A DNA stretch of 64,000 bases from Streptomyces litmocidini (GTDB lineage Bacteria > Actinomycetota > Actinomycetes > Streptomycetales > Streptomycetaceae). The stretch spans positions 496,001 through 560,000 of the forward strand of contig NZ_BMTQ01000003.1 in the NCBI RefSeq assembly GCF_014649755.1. The letters run 5' to 3'. How positions within the stretch are numbered: the stretch's first letter is position 1; the number at the start of each line of letters is the position of its first letter. The translations under genes were made by a program, and so were the position numbers. This document shows, piece after piece, positions 37,889-50,383 of this stretch. Under the pieces are notes generated by a model. It ran no database searches, had not been told where the DNA came from, and was given only the letters and a program-made list of their open reading frames with translations.

Positions 37889-38224
37889 ATGGTTGGATCC
37901 CCTGAATCTCACATCGGATGGACGTTCATCACGAACCACGCGCGCGTACTGGCCGCCATCGCGGACAACCCGAACGTTCGCATCCGTGACATCGCCGCCC
38001 ACTGCCGGCTCACCGAGCGCGCCGTCTCGCGGATCATCGCCGACCTCGAACAGGACGGCTACCTCTCCCACACGCGAGAGGGCCGCACGAACACGTACCG
38101 CATAGAACCGGGCAAGGTGCTGCGCCACCCCGCCGAAGCCGGCCTCCCCCTGGCCTCCCTGCTGTCCCTCCTCGTACAGGACGAGTCCGAACGCACCGGC
38201 CAACAGCAGCCGGTCCTCCACTGA
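37889..38224 (+). CDS. winged-helix (MarR-like) transcriptional regulator
   Basis: 111 residues. A helix-turn-helix (VRIRDIAAHCRLTERAVSRI) followed by IADLEQDGYLSHTREGRTNTYRI gives a complete winged helix of the small MarR/ArsR-like type with no effector domain. The C-terminal 35 residues are helical (LASLLSLLVQDES) and may dimerise. GGAG ends only 2 nt before ATG 37889, so initiation may be leaderless or weak. It is divergent from the STAS gene, which it may control. Confidence 0.82.
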   Translation: MVGSPESHIGWTFITNHARVLAAIADNPNVRIRDIAAHCRLTERAVSRIIADLEQDGYLSHTREGRTNTYRIEPGKVLRHPAEAGLPLASLLSLLVQDESERTGQQQPVLH

Positions 38225-38280
38225 CGGCCCGGGCCGGCCTCACGGGGCCGGACCGAGGGGCCGCGGCCGACCGGGAGGGC

Positions 38281-38322
38281 GGATCGCTCCGGCGACCGAC
38301 GAAGCGGTTGCCGGAGCGGTCC
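38281..38322 (-). terminator. hairpin downstream of the FAD oxidoreductase gene
   Basis: Arms 38281-38293 and 38310-38322 pair at 12 of 13 positions around a 16-nt loop. The gap 38225-38565 otherwise shows no supported gene. Confidence 0.5.
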
Positions 38323-38565
38323 GCCTGAAGGCGTCCAGGACGGCAGGGCCGGACATCCGCCGGACGTCCGTGGGCAGGCGGGCGGACTCGTCCTCGCCGG
38401 CCTCCTGGTCCGCGGCGACCCGCTCGCCGACACCGCCGCCCCGCCCGGCGCCGCGTCGACGTTCCGGGGACAGGGGCAGCGAGGTCTTGTGCGCCACCGC
38501 GTGCCGCCGTGTGCGAGAGAGCGGGGCCCCGGCCGGCAGGTTCTCGTGCACGGCCGCCGGTGGCC

Positions 38566-39975
38566 TCATCCCAGGCTGGCGCCCTGTGCGCGCAGTTCCT
38601 GCTGGACCGCGCGGACCGGGACGTCACGGGGCAGGCCGCCCCGGGCCGACGCGAGGGCCGCGCAGACACCGGCGGCCTGCCCGGTGGCGACCGAGATGGG
38701 CATCACGCGGTACGAGGAGTGGGCCACGTGGTCGCCGGAGATGCACCGGCCGGCGACCAGGATCCTGTCCAGGCCCCGGGGCATCAGACACCGCAGCGGG
38801 ATGTCGTACGACTCTCCGCGCGGCAGCCGCCGCAGCAGGGTGCCGCGACCGCTCGGGTTGTGGATGTCCACCGGATAGGCGCCCCGGGCGATGACGTCGT
38901 CGAACTTGCGCGCGCCCAGCACGTCCTCGCCCGTGAGCTCGTACTCGCCCACGATCCGGCGGGTTTCGCGGACCCCGACCTGCACGCCGCTCTGCACGAC
39001 GTACGACCGCTCGAAACCGGGCACGCGGCTCCGCAGGAAGCGGGAGATCTGCTCCATCTGGCGGTGGGCGGTGAACTCGGCACGGGTGAGGTCCCACACG
39101 CTGGTTCCCAGCACCTCGGTGACGCGGGTGGAGTTGACCGCGATCTCGCCGTCGTTCGGGGTGGCGAAGAAGAGGATGTCCTCACGGGGCAGATCCAGCT
39201 CGCCGGCGTCGGTGGCGGCGCGGACGAGGTCCCACAGGCCGTGCACGCCCTTCCACTGGTCCGGGTGGGCGCGGGCGTACCCGGCGAACTCCTCCTGGTC
39301 GAAACGCACCATCCGGAACATCAGCGTCATGGGCTGCGTCCAGCCGTCCTCGGGGCGGCCGACCTCGTACGCCGCCCCGGCCGCGGCGGCGATGTCGCCG
39401 TCGCCGGTGCAGTCGACGATCACGTCGGCGTCGATGACGACCGGCCCCGACTTCGTCTCGAACACCGCGCGGGCGCGCTCGGGGTGCGGGGCGACGCCGG
39501 AGGCGAAGGCGTGCAGCAGGGTGCGCACCTCGTGCTTCTCCAGCAGGTCGTACACGACCAGCTTGAACAGCTCCGCGTCGAACGGCACCGTGTAGCCGGT
39601 CTCGACCGACGGGCGGATCGCCGCTCCGGCGTGCACCAACTGGTCGAGCAGCATCCACAGGACGCCTCCGACGACCGGTTCGCCCTCCCCGTGGTCGGGC
39701 GGCAGCAGGCGGGAGGTGTCCCCCGCGACGGCCTGCTTGACCTCGTTGTGGAAACTCATGAGCGGCATGACGAGCGCGGCGGTGGCATTGCCGCCGAGGA
39801 ACCCGTACCGCTCCACGAGGATGACCTGGGCGCCCGCGTTGGCGGCGCCGATGGCCGCCCCGATGCCGGCCGGCCCGCCGCCGACGACCAGGACCTGCGT
39901 GCTGCCTCCGTGCAGGGCTTGCCGTGGGGGCAGCTCCACGTGCCGGGGTACGCGGGGCGCGATCAAGTAGGTCAC
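38566..39975 (-). CDS. FAD-dependent oxidoreductase (FAD_oxidored family)
   Basis: 469 residues from GTG 39975 behind AGGAGG. The Rossmann FAD motif VVGGGPAGIGAAIGAANAG (about 30-48), the following VERYGFLGGNATAA and the late GLDRILVAGRCISGDHVAHS assign it to the FAD_oxidored family (PF12831). No signal peptide is seen. Members are mostly uncharacterised, and some act in polysaccharide or sugar-acid catabolism. It lies 30 nt downstream of the pyruvyltransferase-like gene, hence a two-gene operon. Confidence 0.88.
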   Translation of the reverse strand: MTYLIAPRVPRHVELPPRQALHGGSTQVLVVGGGPAGIGAAIGAANAGAQVILVERYGFLGGNATAALVMPLMSFHNEVKQAVAGDTSRLLPPDHGEGEPVVGGVLWMLLDQLVHAGAAIRPSVETGYTVPFDAELFKLVVYDLLEKHEVRTLLHAFASGVAPHPERARAVFETKSGPVVIDADVIVDCTGDGDIAAAAGAAYEVGRPEDGWTQPMTLMFRMVRFDQEEFAGYARAHPDQWKGVHGLWDLVRAATDAGELDLPREDILFFATPNDGEIAVNSTRVTEVLGTSVWDLTRAEFTAHRQMEQISRFLRSRVPGFERSYVVQSGVQVGVRETRRIVGEYELTGEDVLGARKFDDVIARGAYPVDIHNPSGRGTLLRRLPRGESYDIPLRCLMPRGLDRILVAGRCISGDHVAHSSYRVMPISVATGQAAGVCAALASARGGLPRDVPVRAVQQELRAQGASLG

Positions 39976-40005
39976 GGGTCCTCCTGGGGCCGGGGCGGTC
40001 GGGGC

Positions 40006-41175
40006 TCAGCCGACGCGGGCCGCGGTCGTCGGCAGGCCGGGCAGCACGGGCGGCGGGGCGATGGTCTCCAGATAGGCCAGGAAGCGCTCGGCGGTCCGGT
40101 CGGCCCGCGCCCGCATGGCAGCCGTCCGGGCGGCGGTCTCGGCCAGTCGTGCGGGCCGCTCGTCCCAGAGCCGGTCCACCTCGGCGAGCAGCAGGCCGAC
40201 GTTCTCCCTCGCCACCCCGCGCAGGGCGGGCGCGCCGATCTGCTGGGCGAAGTCGAAGACCTTCCCCGCGTACGGCAGGGGCAGCAGGGGGACGCCGGCC
40301 AGCGCGGCGAAGACGAGGAAGTGCAGCCGCATCCCGATGGCCAGGTCCAGTTGCTTGACGATGTCGAGGACCTGCTGCGGACGTGAGGCGCCGCGCAGCA
40401 CCGTGCAGGCGCCCGCGTCGGCCATGTGGGACGCCACGGCGTGCGCGTGCCGGATGTCGTCGCGTTCCATGGGGACGAAGACGACGTGGGCGTCCAGCCG
40501 GTTGACGAGGAAGTCGCCGACGTGGGCGAGGAGCTGGTGGTAGCCCTGTTCGTCGAGGTGCGAGGCGGCCCGGCCCGGTTCGCGCACGCTCATGCCCACC
40601 AGACGCACCCCGCGCGGCACGGCCTCGGCCCTCAGCAGGTCCTCCCCGCTGTCGCCGGGCCGCAGCAGCAGGGCGGGATCGGCGGTCACCGTGATGGGAC
40701 GCTCGAGGCCGGCCTCCTCCAGGACGAGCTTGGACTCCTCGTCGCGGACCGTCACCGCGGCCGCGTCGGTGAGGGTCGAGCGGACCCACTCGCGGTCGAC
40801 CTCGTCGGCGAGCGGGCCGGCGCCCACGGCGTACGTGAAGACGGGTACGCCGTGGGCCTGGGCGGTGCGCACCAGCCGCAGGTACCGGCGGGCTTCCGTG
40901 TCGTACAGGATGCCCCCGCCGCCGAGGACGAGGACGTCGAGCCGGCGCAGGTGTTCGGAGGTCCGCTCCCGCGTCACGCCCTCCCAGCCGACCACCTCGA
41001 CGTCCGGGCGGACGCCGCGGCTGTAGTCCGGGTCGCGGGAGAAGACCACGATGCGGGCGTCCGGCCGCGCGCCCTGCAGGCGGTCCAGCATGGCGGTGAG
41101 GATCGCCTCGTCGCCCACGTTCTTGCCGCCGTAGGATCCCAGGACTCCTACGGTCACACCCTTGCCGTCGCGCAT
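40006..41175 (-). CDS. polysaccharide pyruvyltransferase family (CsaB/WcaK-like) protein
   Basis: About 389 residues from ATG 41175, preferred for its GAGGGG site; the frame also allows ATG 41244. The glycosyltransferase-B-like family pattern is clear: VLGSYGGKNVGDEAILTAML at the start, DVLVLGGGGILYD, TVRDEESKLVLEEAG, ITVTADPALLL and IGMRLHFLVFAALAGVPLL. CsaB and WcaK relatives add pyruvate ketals to cell-wall or exported polysaccharides. The partner FAD enzyme suggests modification of a small glycoconjugate; the target is unknown. Confidence 0.88.
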   Translation of the reverse strand: MRDGKGVTVGVLGSYGGKNVGDEAILTAMLDRLQGARPDARIVVFSRDPDYSRGVRPDVEVVGWEGVTRERTSEHLRRLDVLVLGGGGILYDTEARRYLRLVRTAQAHGVPVFTYAVGAGPLADEVDREWVRSTLTDAAAVTVRDEESKLVLEEAGLERPITVTADPALLLRPGDSGEDLLRAEAVPRGVRLVGMSVREPGRAASHLDEQGYHQLLAHVGDFLVNRLDAHVVFVPMERDDIRHAHAVASHMADAGACTVLRGASRPQQVLDIVKQLDLAIGMRLHFLVFAALAGVPLLPLPYAGKVFDFAQQIGAPALRGVARENVGLLLAEVDRLWDERPARLAETAARTAAMRARADRTAERFLAYLETIAPPPVLPGLPTTAARVG

Positions 41176-41290
41176 GACGCCCCTCGTGGTCTCCAGCGAG
41201 TGAGGTTGTTCCCACCAGTTCACCCCATCGGGAGACGTACGCATCTCGGGGCGGCTCGCTCGGCTCGTGGCCGCCCCGCGGGCCCCTCCG

Positions 41291-41515
41291 TCAGCCGACG
41301 AGTGCGAAACCGCTCTCGGAGCCGGTGCCGGACAGCTGACGGCGGGCGGTGGCCAGCGCGGTGTCGATGTCCCGGGTCCCGGTGGACACGCACAGGGTGT
41401 AGGTGACGTCCTCCAGCCGCCGGCGCGCTTCGGCGGAACCCTCCTCTGCGTGCCGGAGGAGCGTCTCGTACCGCTCGATGAGGTTCTTCAGCACCGCGGG
41501 GTGTGCCATCAGCAT
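41291..41515 (-). CDS. DUF5133 protein
   Basis: 74 residues: MLMAHPAVLKNLIERYETLL, then RRRLEDVTYTLCVSTGTRDI, DTALATARRQL. This is the DUF5133 pattern, a small helical protein restricted to Streptomyces relatives, with the invariant YTLCVSTGTRD segment. Function unknown. It is transcribed alone, beside a degraded CBS-domain gene. Confidence 0.85.
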   Translation of the reverse strand: MLMAHPAVLKNLIERYETLLRHAEEGSAEARRRLEDVTYTLCVSTGTRDIDTALATARRQLSGTGSESGFALVG

Positions 41516-41639
41516 CAGCCGTCTCCTTGCTCCACATGGGTGACATGCGCCTCGTGCCGCCCGTCTGCCCCAGGTCGTGCGACGGCAATCGCGTGGTTCG
41601 GGTCAGGAACTGGAACAACGGCTTCCAGCCGGTGGACGG

Positions 41640-42120
41640 GGCCCGAGACAGAGTGTCGCCCTTCGAGCGGGGCGGCGCGCGGGCTGTGCCGGTCCGGGAG
41701 ACCACGCCCACCACAGGTCCGGCCCGTCCAGCACGGGGAGATGCCGGACCTCGTCGCGGCCGTGGTGCGCGGGATTTCCCTCCTGTGGCCGTCCGTACCG
41801 ATGACCACCACCGGCTCCGATCCCGTCACGGACCGGACGCGCGGCGATGCCCCTGTTCTCACCCGTGACCGCGCCCGGGGGGAGTTGAGGATTTCCGCCG
41901 GTGTTCGGCCGTTCGGCGTCACAGGAGGCACGGACGAGGGAGTTGTACGACCATCGGAGCGCGGGCCGCCGACGGCGTCGTACGGCTGACCGGCCCGCGG
42001 CCCGGGACGGCGAGCGGCGCCTCGACGTGGTGCGCGGCAACGGCCTCCGCCACCTTCCGGTGACGAGGGTCGGCGTTGCGGTTGCCGGTGGTCAGCACCC
42101 GCACGCCCCACCGGCCCCTG
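41640..42120 (-). pseudogene. frameshifted tandem-CBS-domain protein remnant
   Basis: On the minus strand three frames give consecutive parts of one CBS domain: RVRSVTGSEPVVVIGTDGHR (about 41845-41785), then DEVRHLPVLDGPDL (about 41755-41712), then VVGVVSRTG (about 41712-41685). Further upstream RHRKVAEAVAAHHVEAPLAV (about 42070-42005) looks like a first CBS domain. At least two frameshifts separate the pieces, so no intact protein can be made. CBS pairs normally bind adenine nucleotides. Confidence 0.6.
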
Positions 42121-42261
42121 GCCGGAGTCGGCCGCCCGGGCCCAGGACCGCTGCCCGGTGACGTCCACCACCGTCCGCACCCCCTTCGTGTCCGTCCCCT
42201 CTCACGAGCGGAGCCGGTGCCGGCTCCGTCCTTCCGGCGCCCGAACCGAAAGCGATCACCC

Positions 42262-43062
42262 ATGAACGACACCGAGCCCCTCGCCCTCGTCACCGGCGCC
42301 TCCAGCGGCATCGGCTTCGAGCTGGCCAGGCAGCTGGCCGAACGCGGCTACGACCTCGTCGTCAACGCCGAGGACGACACCCCGCTCCAGCAGGCGGTCC
42401 AGCGGCTCCGGACGGCGGGGGCGCGGGTGGAGGCCGTCCGGGCCGACCTGCGCGACCCCGAGCAGACCGAGCGCCTCTTCGCCGCGGCCACCGCCCTCGG
42501 CCGGCCGCTCGACGTCGTCGCCCTGAACGCGGGTGTCGGGCAGGGCGGCGCGTTCGTCGACACCGACCTGGCGGACGAGCTGGAGATCATCGACCTCAAC
42601 GTCCGCTCCACCGTGCACCTCGCCAAGCTGGTCCTCCGCGACATGGCCGCCCGCGACGAGGGCCGCGTCCTGGTCACCTCGTCCATCGCCTCGACGACGC
42701 CCGGGCCCTTCCAGGCCGTGTACAACGCGTCCAAGTCCTTCCTGCAGTCCTTCACCGAGGCCCTGCGGAACGAATTCGAGGACACGGGCGTCACCCTGAC
42801 CTCCCTGATGCCCGGCCCGACCGAGACCGCCTTCTTCCACCGCGCCGACATGGACGACACCAAGATCGGCCGGCAGGACAAGGACGACCCCGCCCAGGTC
42901 GCGCGGCAGGGCCTGGACGCCCTCTTCGCCGGCAAGGGAAAGGTCGTCGCGGGCTCGGTCAGGACCAAGGCGCAGGCCGTCGCCGGCAAGGTGCTTCCCG
43001 ACAGCCTGAAGGCGGAGGCGCACCGGAGGGTGGCCGAGCCCGGCTCCGGCGACGAAGGATAG
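42262..43062 (+). CDS. short-chain dehydrogenase/reductase
   Basis: 266 residues of the classical SDR fold: cofactor motif TGASSGIG (residues about 11-18), the structural NAG, catalytic Ser in VTSSIAS and the YNASK catalytic pair. The loop after the second strand (NAEDDTP) points to no clear NADP- or NAD-specific charge pattern. Substrate unknown. ATG 42262 has no strong ribosome binding site. It is transcribed alone. Confidence 0.92.
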   Translation: MNDTEPLALVTGASSGIGFELARQLAERGYDLVVNAEDDTPLQQAVQRLRTAGARVEAVRADLRDPEQTERLFAAATALGRPLDVVALNAGVGQGGAFVDTDLADELEIIDLNVRSTVHLAKLVLRDMAARDEGRVLVTSSIASTTPGPFQAVYNASKSFLQSFTEALRNEFEDTGVTLTSLMPGPTETAFFHRADMDDTKIGRQDKDDPAQVARQGLDALFAGKGKVVAGSVRTKAQAVAGKVLPDSLKAEAHRRVAEPGSGDEG

Positions 43063-43228
43063 GAACACCTGTCGGTGCCGCGCCGGTCAGCGCTCCTGTG
43101 CAGGCGATCGGCGCGAGGGGGCGCATGGGGCATGTTCGTGCCGATGACGATGTGGGCAGCCTCCTGCCACACCCCCTTTCGAGCGTCCTGCAGCAGGAGG
43201 CTCCGTCCCGAAGACGGAGGTGACTGAC

Positions 43229-43507
43229 ATGGTCATCAGGCACTCGGTCGAAGACGGCGTTCTGCACCTGTCGTTCCCGCACGACCTCGGTGTCGCCGAC
43301 CGTGCGGCCGCCGCCCTGGAGATCGAGGCGCTCCTGCTCACCCATCGGCCGCAGCGGGTACGGATGCAGTTGCCCACGGCCGACCCCTCCGCCCCGTCAC
43401 TCAGCGTCCTTGCTCGCACTCGACGCCTGTGCGAACACCTCGGCGCGCTCCTGACCGTCGTCGGTCCCGCGCCTCTCGCCCCGCCGGTCGCGCCTGCGGC
43501 GGCGTGA
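43229..43507 (+). CDS. small STAS-like protein
   Basis: 92 residues from ATG 43229, 8 nt after GGAGG; GTG 43220 has no site. The pattern of strands and helices (GVLHLSFPHDLGVADRAAAALEI, then RRLCEHLGALLTVVGP) fits a compact STAS fold, but the phosphorylatable D-S-T loop is missing (PTADPSAPSLSVL), so it would not act as a normal antagonist. It ends with a Pro/Ala tail. No partner is adjacent. Confidence 0.65.
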   Translation: MVIRHSVEDGVLHLSFPHDLGVADRAAAALEIEALLLTHRPQRVRMQLPTADPSAPSLSVLARTRRLCEHLGALLTVVGPAPLAPPVAPAAA

Positions 43508-43574
43508 CCGGCGGCGAATGCGCTGTCACGTCCGGCCACGCGTCGCGGGACGTGGACGAGAAGGGGGACGTCTT

Positions 43575-43609
43575 CGTGGAGGGCTCGGCCGTCCGCCGAG
43601 CCCTCCACG
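43575..43609. terminator. bidirectional terminator at the end of the arabinoxylan operon
   Basis: Fifteen-base perfect arms (43575-43589, 43595-43609) with a 5-nt loop lie between the STAS-like gene and the convergent GH62 gene. Confidence 0.8.
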
Positions 43610-43645
43610 GCGGCTCCTCGCCGGAGCCGGACCGGTGTCGCGCCG

Positions 43646-45118
43646 TCAGCGCTGCAGCGTCAGCAGACCCGGCCGGTAGGGCCACTGACCGTAGTCGCCG
43701 CCGGAGGCGGGATCGCGCCCCTGGTAGAGGAACCGCAGGTTGCAGGGATCGACGGTCATGGTCTGGTCGGGGCCGGTGCGGATCAGCTCGCCGTGGCTGA
43801 TGTCGTTGGTCCAGGTGGCGCCGCTGTTGGCCTTGCCGGCGAAGGGGTTGCTCTCGGTCGCGGCCTGGGGCGTCCATGAGCCGTTCAGGCTGGTGGCCGT
43901 GAACGAGCGGAAGTAGCGGCCCTGCGAACCGATCGCCTCGACGATCATGAGGTAACGGTCCTGGCCCTGGAGCTTGTAGACCTGCGGGGCTTCGAACAGG
44001 TTGTTCGTCGTATCGCTCATGACCACGGTCGAGGTCGTGCCGAAGCTGCCCGGGAAGTTCCCGATCGGCATGCCGGCCCGGTAGATCTTGCCGTTGTCGC
44101 CGGCGAAGAACAGGTACATGTTCGTCCCGTCAGCGATGAGCGTCTGGTCGATGGGGCCCGTTCCGGAGTCGGCGATGCTTCCGGAGAAGAGCTCCTGCTC
44201 CGCCGACCAGCCGTTCGGGTTGGCGGGGTCGGTCGACGTCCGGTAGGAGAAGGCGGTCCTGCCCCACTGGTAGGCGAGCACCCAGAGGTTCTTCGGCGCG
44301 AAGTAGAAGAGCGTGGGCGCGACGGCGTTGTTCGACATCGTGTTCTGGCCGGCCGAGGCCATGTCCGACCAGCTGGTGAACGGGGTGAAGTTCATCGAAC
44401 CCCAGCCCGCTCCCGTCCCCGCGGCGCCGTGCGTCGTCGCGTAGACGAGTTGTCTGCCGTTGTAGGGGACGACGGTGAAGTCCTTGAGCGAGGCCCATCC
44501 CGTCTTGGGCTGCGCCAGCGCGCCCGTCGACGACCAACGGTACGTCGAGGGGAGGGCGCAGGTGCCGGTGGTGCCGCCGGCGACCTTGACGAGCTGCCAC
44601 TGCTGGTTGGCGCCGCCCCAGTCGTCGTACTGGACGACGTTCGCGTTGTCGGCGGTGGAGGCGCCCTGCACTTCGAGGGCCTTGCCGCTGTGGCGGGCGA
44701 TGAGCCGCACGTGGCCGTCCGCGCTGTCGGCCAGTCGCCACTGCTGGTTGGTGGCGTTCAGGTCGGTCCACTGGACGATCGCGCCGCCGTTGGCGGTGGA
44801 CCCGTCGCGGACGTCCAGGACCTTGCCGGAGTGGCGGGACTTGACGCGGAAGTAGCCGCCGCCGGAGTCGACGAACTGCCACTGCTGCTGGTTCTGGTCG
44901 TTCCTGGTCCACTGGGTGATGCGGGCGCCGTCGCCGGTCGCCAGGTTGTAGACGTCCAGGGCCTTGCCGCTGTTGCGGTTGACCAGCACGTACCAGGCGT
45001 TGGTGTCGACGGTCGCCGCGGCGGCGGGCGGGGCACTGAGGAGAGCGGACCCGAGCAGCAGGGACGACAGGACGGCGAGGACGAGACTCAGGACCAGGGG
45101 TGGTCGGCGAAATCTCAT
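43646..45118 (-). CDS. secreted GH62 alpha-L-arabinofuranosidase with N-terminal CBM13
   Basis: 490 residues: signal peptide (about 1-33), ricin-B-type CBM13 (about 36-170) with three QxW repeats (NQQQWQF, NQQWRL, NQQWQL), then the GH62 five-bladed catalytic domain (about 185-490) with [46 protein letters not shown] and [14 protein letters not shown]62 removes arabinofuranose side chains from arabinoxylan by inversion. ATG 45118 follows GGAAGGAG and overlaps the cupin stop as ATGA. It is the last gene of the operon. Confidence 0.96.
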   Translation of the reverse strand: MRFRRPPLVLSLVLAVLSSLLLGSALLSAPPAAAATVDTNAWYVLVNRNSGKALDVYNLATGDGARITQWTRNDQNQQQWQFVDSGGGYFRVKSRHSGKVLDVRDGSTANGGAIVQWTDLNATNQQWRLADSADGHVRLIARHSGKALEVQGASTADNANVVQYDDWGGANQQWQLVKVAGGTTGTCALPSTYRWSSTGALAQPKTGWASLKDFTVVPYNGRQLVYATTHGAAGTGAGWGSMNFTPFTSWSDMASAGQNTMSNNAVAPTLFYFAPKNLWVLAYQWGRTAFSYRTSTDPANPNGWSAEQELFSGSIADSGTGPIDQTLIADGTNMYLFFAGDNGKIYRAGMPIGNFPGSFGTTSTVVMSDTTNNLFEAPQVYKLQGQDRYLMIVEAIGSQGRYFRSFTATSLNGSWTPQAATESNPFAGKANSGATWTNDISHGELIRTGPDQTMTVDPCNLRFLYQGRDPASGGDYGQWPYRPGLLTLQR

Positions 45119-45858
45119 GAGGGCTCCTTCCGGTGAGGGGGGTGAGGTGACTCCGACGCACCGCGTGGCGGCCGCGTCGGGAGGAGGGGGACGGGATAGG
45201 GCCGGAGAAGGCCGCACATGCCGAAGAGCGGGTCCTCCGGGCGCTGGAGTCGCGACACTTCGCCGTCGTCGAGGTGCGAGAGGTCTCCGTTCCTCAGCGC
45301 TTCCAGTTGGCAGCCGGTCGTGAGGGCGGCTGCCAGCGGACCGTCGCGCCAACGGATCCACCAGGCGTCGAGGAGATCGCCCTTCAGGCGGTGGGCCGCG
45401 GTGTGGAACTCCCGCAGCCCGCCTTCACGCAGGGCCAGGAACCCCTGGAGTGCCAGGTCGCGGCGGTGACGCGCCGCCGCGGCGTGGTCGCCGGTCAGGA
45501 CGGCCGCCGCCCGGTAGGCGTCGGGGTCGGCCAGTACGGGAGCGGGGAAGGTGAAGACGGCGTCGCCCGCCTCGGGGAGTCCGCTGTTCTGCATGAGCAC
45601 CACGAGGCGCAGGCCGCCGGCGTTGACGAGGCGGTGGATCGTTCCGGGGGTGAACCAGACGACGTCGCCGGGGCGCAGCGGGGTGTCGGCGAAGCCGGTG
45701 GTGGTGAGGGTCTGGACGCTGCCCTCGCCGTCGATGACGACGTAGGCCTCCGAGCAGACGAGGTGCATGTGGGGCGTGCCCCCGCACAGCCCGTCGGCGG
45801 CCTCCCAGTCGTACACGGTCAGCCCGGAGATCCCGATGCCGCCGGGGAGCGGGGTCAC
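45115..45858 (-). CDS. cupin-domain protein
   Basis: About 247 residues from GTG 45858 (or 45861). The first 110 residues are a cupin barrel with metal ligands in [17 protein letters not shown] (H-x-H, x5, E) and the late His in [10 protein letters not shown]. The C-terminal 130 residues are helical and unassigned ([18 protein letters not shown]). It could be a sugar isomerase, an epimerase or a sensor protein. It overlaps both neighbours by 4 nt, so it is produced together with the DUF6807 and Gfo/Idh proteins. Confidence 0.85.
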   Translation of the reverse strand: MTPLPGGIGISGLTVYDWEAADGLCGGTPHMHLVCSEAYVVIDGEGSVQTLTTTGFADTPLRPGDVVWFTPGTIHRLVNAGGLRLVVLMQNSGLPEAGDAVFTFPAPVLADPDAYRAAAVLTGDHAAAARHRRDLALQGFLALREGGLREFHTAAHRLKGDLLDAWWIRWRDGPLAAALTTGCQLEALRNGDLSHLDDGEVSRLQRPEDPLFGMCGLLRPYPVPLLPTRPPRGASESPHPPHRKEPS

Positions 45859-46801
45859 CACGGGTGTTCCTCGACGTGGCGGGACAGGCGCTCGGGGGTC
45901 CACGCGCCGTCGGCCACGACGATCCGGTAGCGGCGCGACAGGGTGTCGCCCGGGGCCAGCGGCAGTTCCTCGTCGAACGCCAGGGACGGGTTGACGGCGG
46001 GGATGGGCTCGCTGCGGACGAACCAGTGGCCGGGGGCGTCCGGATCGTCCAGGAACAGGAGCGTGGAGGAGCGGTCGACCTCGTCGTGCGTGCCGACGAA
46101 GGCCAGCCAGTCGCCCTTCTCCCCCATCCCGGGGCCGATCACCTCTCCGCCGGTGAAGTCGCGCGGCCCGCGCCAGAACAGTCCGGAGTATCCGGCGAGC
46201 TCTCTGCCCTGTGTGCCCGGACTGCCGAACATCAGGGCGGTGTCGTGGACGTTGGTCAGCGCGGTGGTGACCTCCAGGGTCCAGGAGTCGGTCTCGACGT
46301 CGCGTGCGGTCAGCGTGCGGCGCTCGTCGATCCAGTGCTCCCCCGCCCCCGTGTGCCAGGCCAGGTCCTCGGTGATCACGGCGCGGCCGTGGCCCGTCCC
46401 GGCGGACACGGTGAGGCTGCGCATCGTGCCGAGGTTCGGGAGGTCGACGTAGCCCCGGCCGCGCAGGTAGGTGCCGCCGCCCCAGAAGTTCTGCCCCGAC
46501 ACCCACGACGCCGTGAACTGGACGCCCTTGTGCCAGCGGTGGTCGTGCGGCCGGTATCCGGTGACCACGTCGCCGGCGAGCGTGCGCACCGGATGCAGGT
46601 AGGGCTTCGGCGCCTCGAAGGGGTCCATGACGGGCCGGTGCACGTAGCGGAAGAGGTCGACGCCGCGCGCCCGGGCCGTCAACGAGTCCTCGCTCTCGAC
46701 GAGTTCGAAGCTCTCGAGCGGTTCGGAGCTCTCGAGCGGTTCGGAGCTCTCGAGCGGTTCGGAGCTCTCGGTGAGTTCGAAGTTCCCGAGCGGTTCGGAC
46801 G

Positions 46802-46805
<4 letters not shown>
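45855..46805 (-). CDS. DUF6807 (PmoA-like) family protein
   Basis: 316 residues. An unusual N-terminal tail carries three perfect ESSEPL repeats (residues 13-30) and is acidic. The domain starts near residue 40 and holds the family's conserved histidines: VTGYRPHDHRWHKGVQFTAS, FWGGGTYLRG, and GYSGLFWRGPRDFTGGEVI later. There is no signal peptide. Such proteins are often encoded beside Gfo/Idh oxidoreductases in sugar loci, but their reaction is unknown to me. It overlaps both neighbours by 4 nt. Confidence 0.82.
46716..46769 (-). repeat. three perfect 18-bp tandem repeats inside the DUF6807 gene
   Basis: The minus strand has three identical copies of GAGAGCTCCGAACCGCTC, flanked by diverged copies, encoding (ESSEPL)3 in frame. 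Slipped-strand copy change would lengthen or shorten an acidic tail in six-residue steps without a frameshift. Confidence 0.9.
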
Positions 46806-50347
<3,542 letters not shown>

Positions 50348-50383
50348 GGAGTCTCCTCGGGGGTGGAGGTCGCGCGGGACGGG

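Noticed and set aside
38240..38569. A 109-codon ORF with an ATGA overlap to the FAD oxidoreductase stop
   Set aside because: Low-complexity Arg/Pro/Gly product, and the frame runs straight through the hairpin at 38281-38322, so it is likely the 3' untranslated region.
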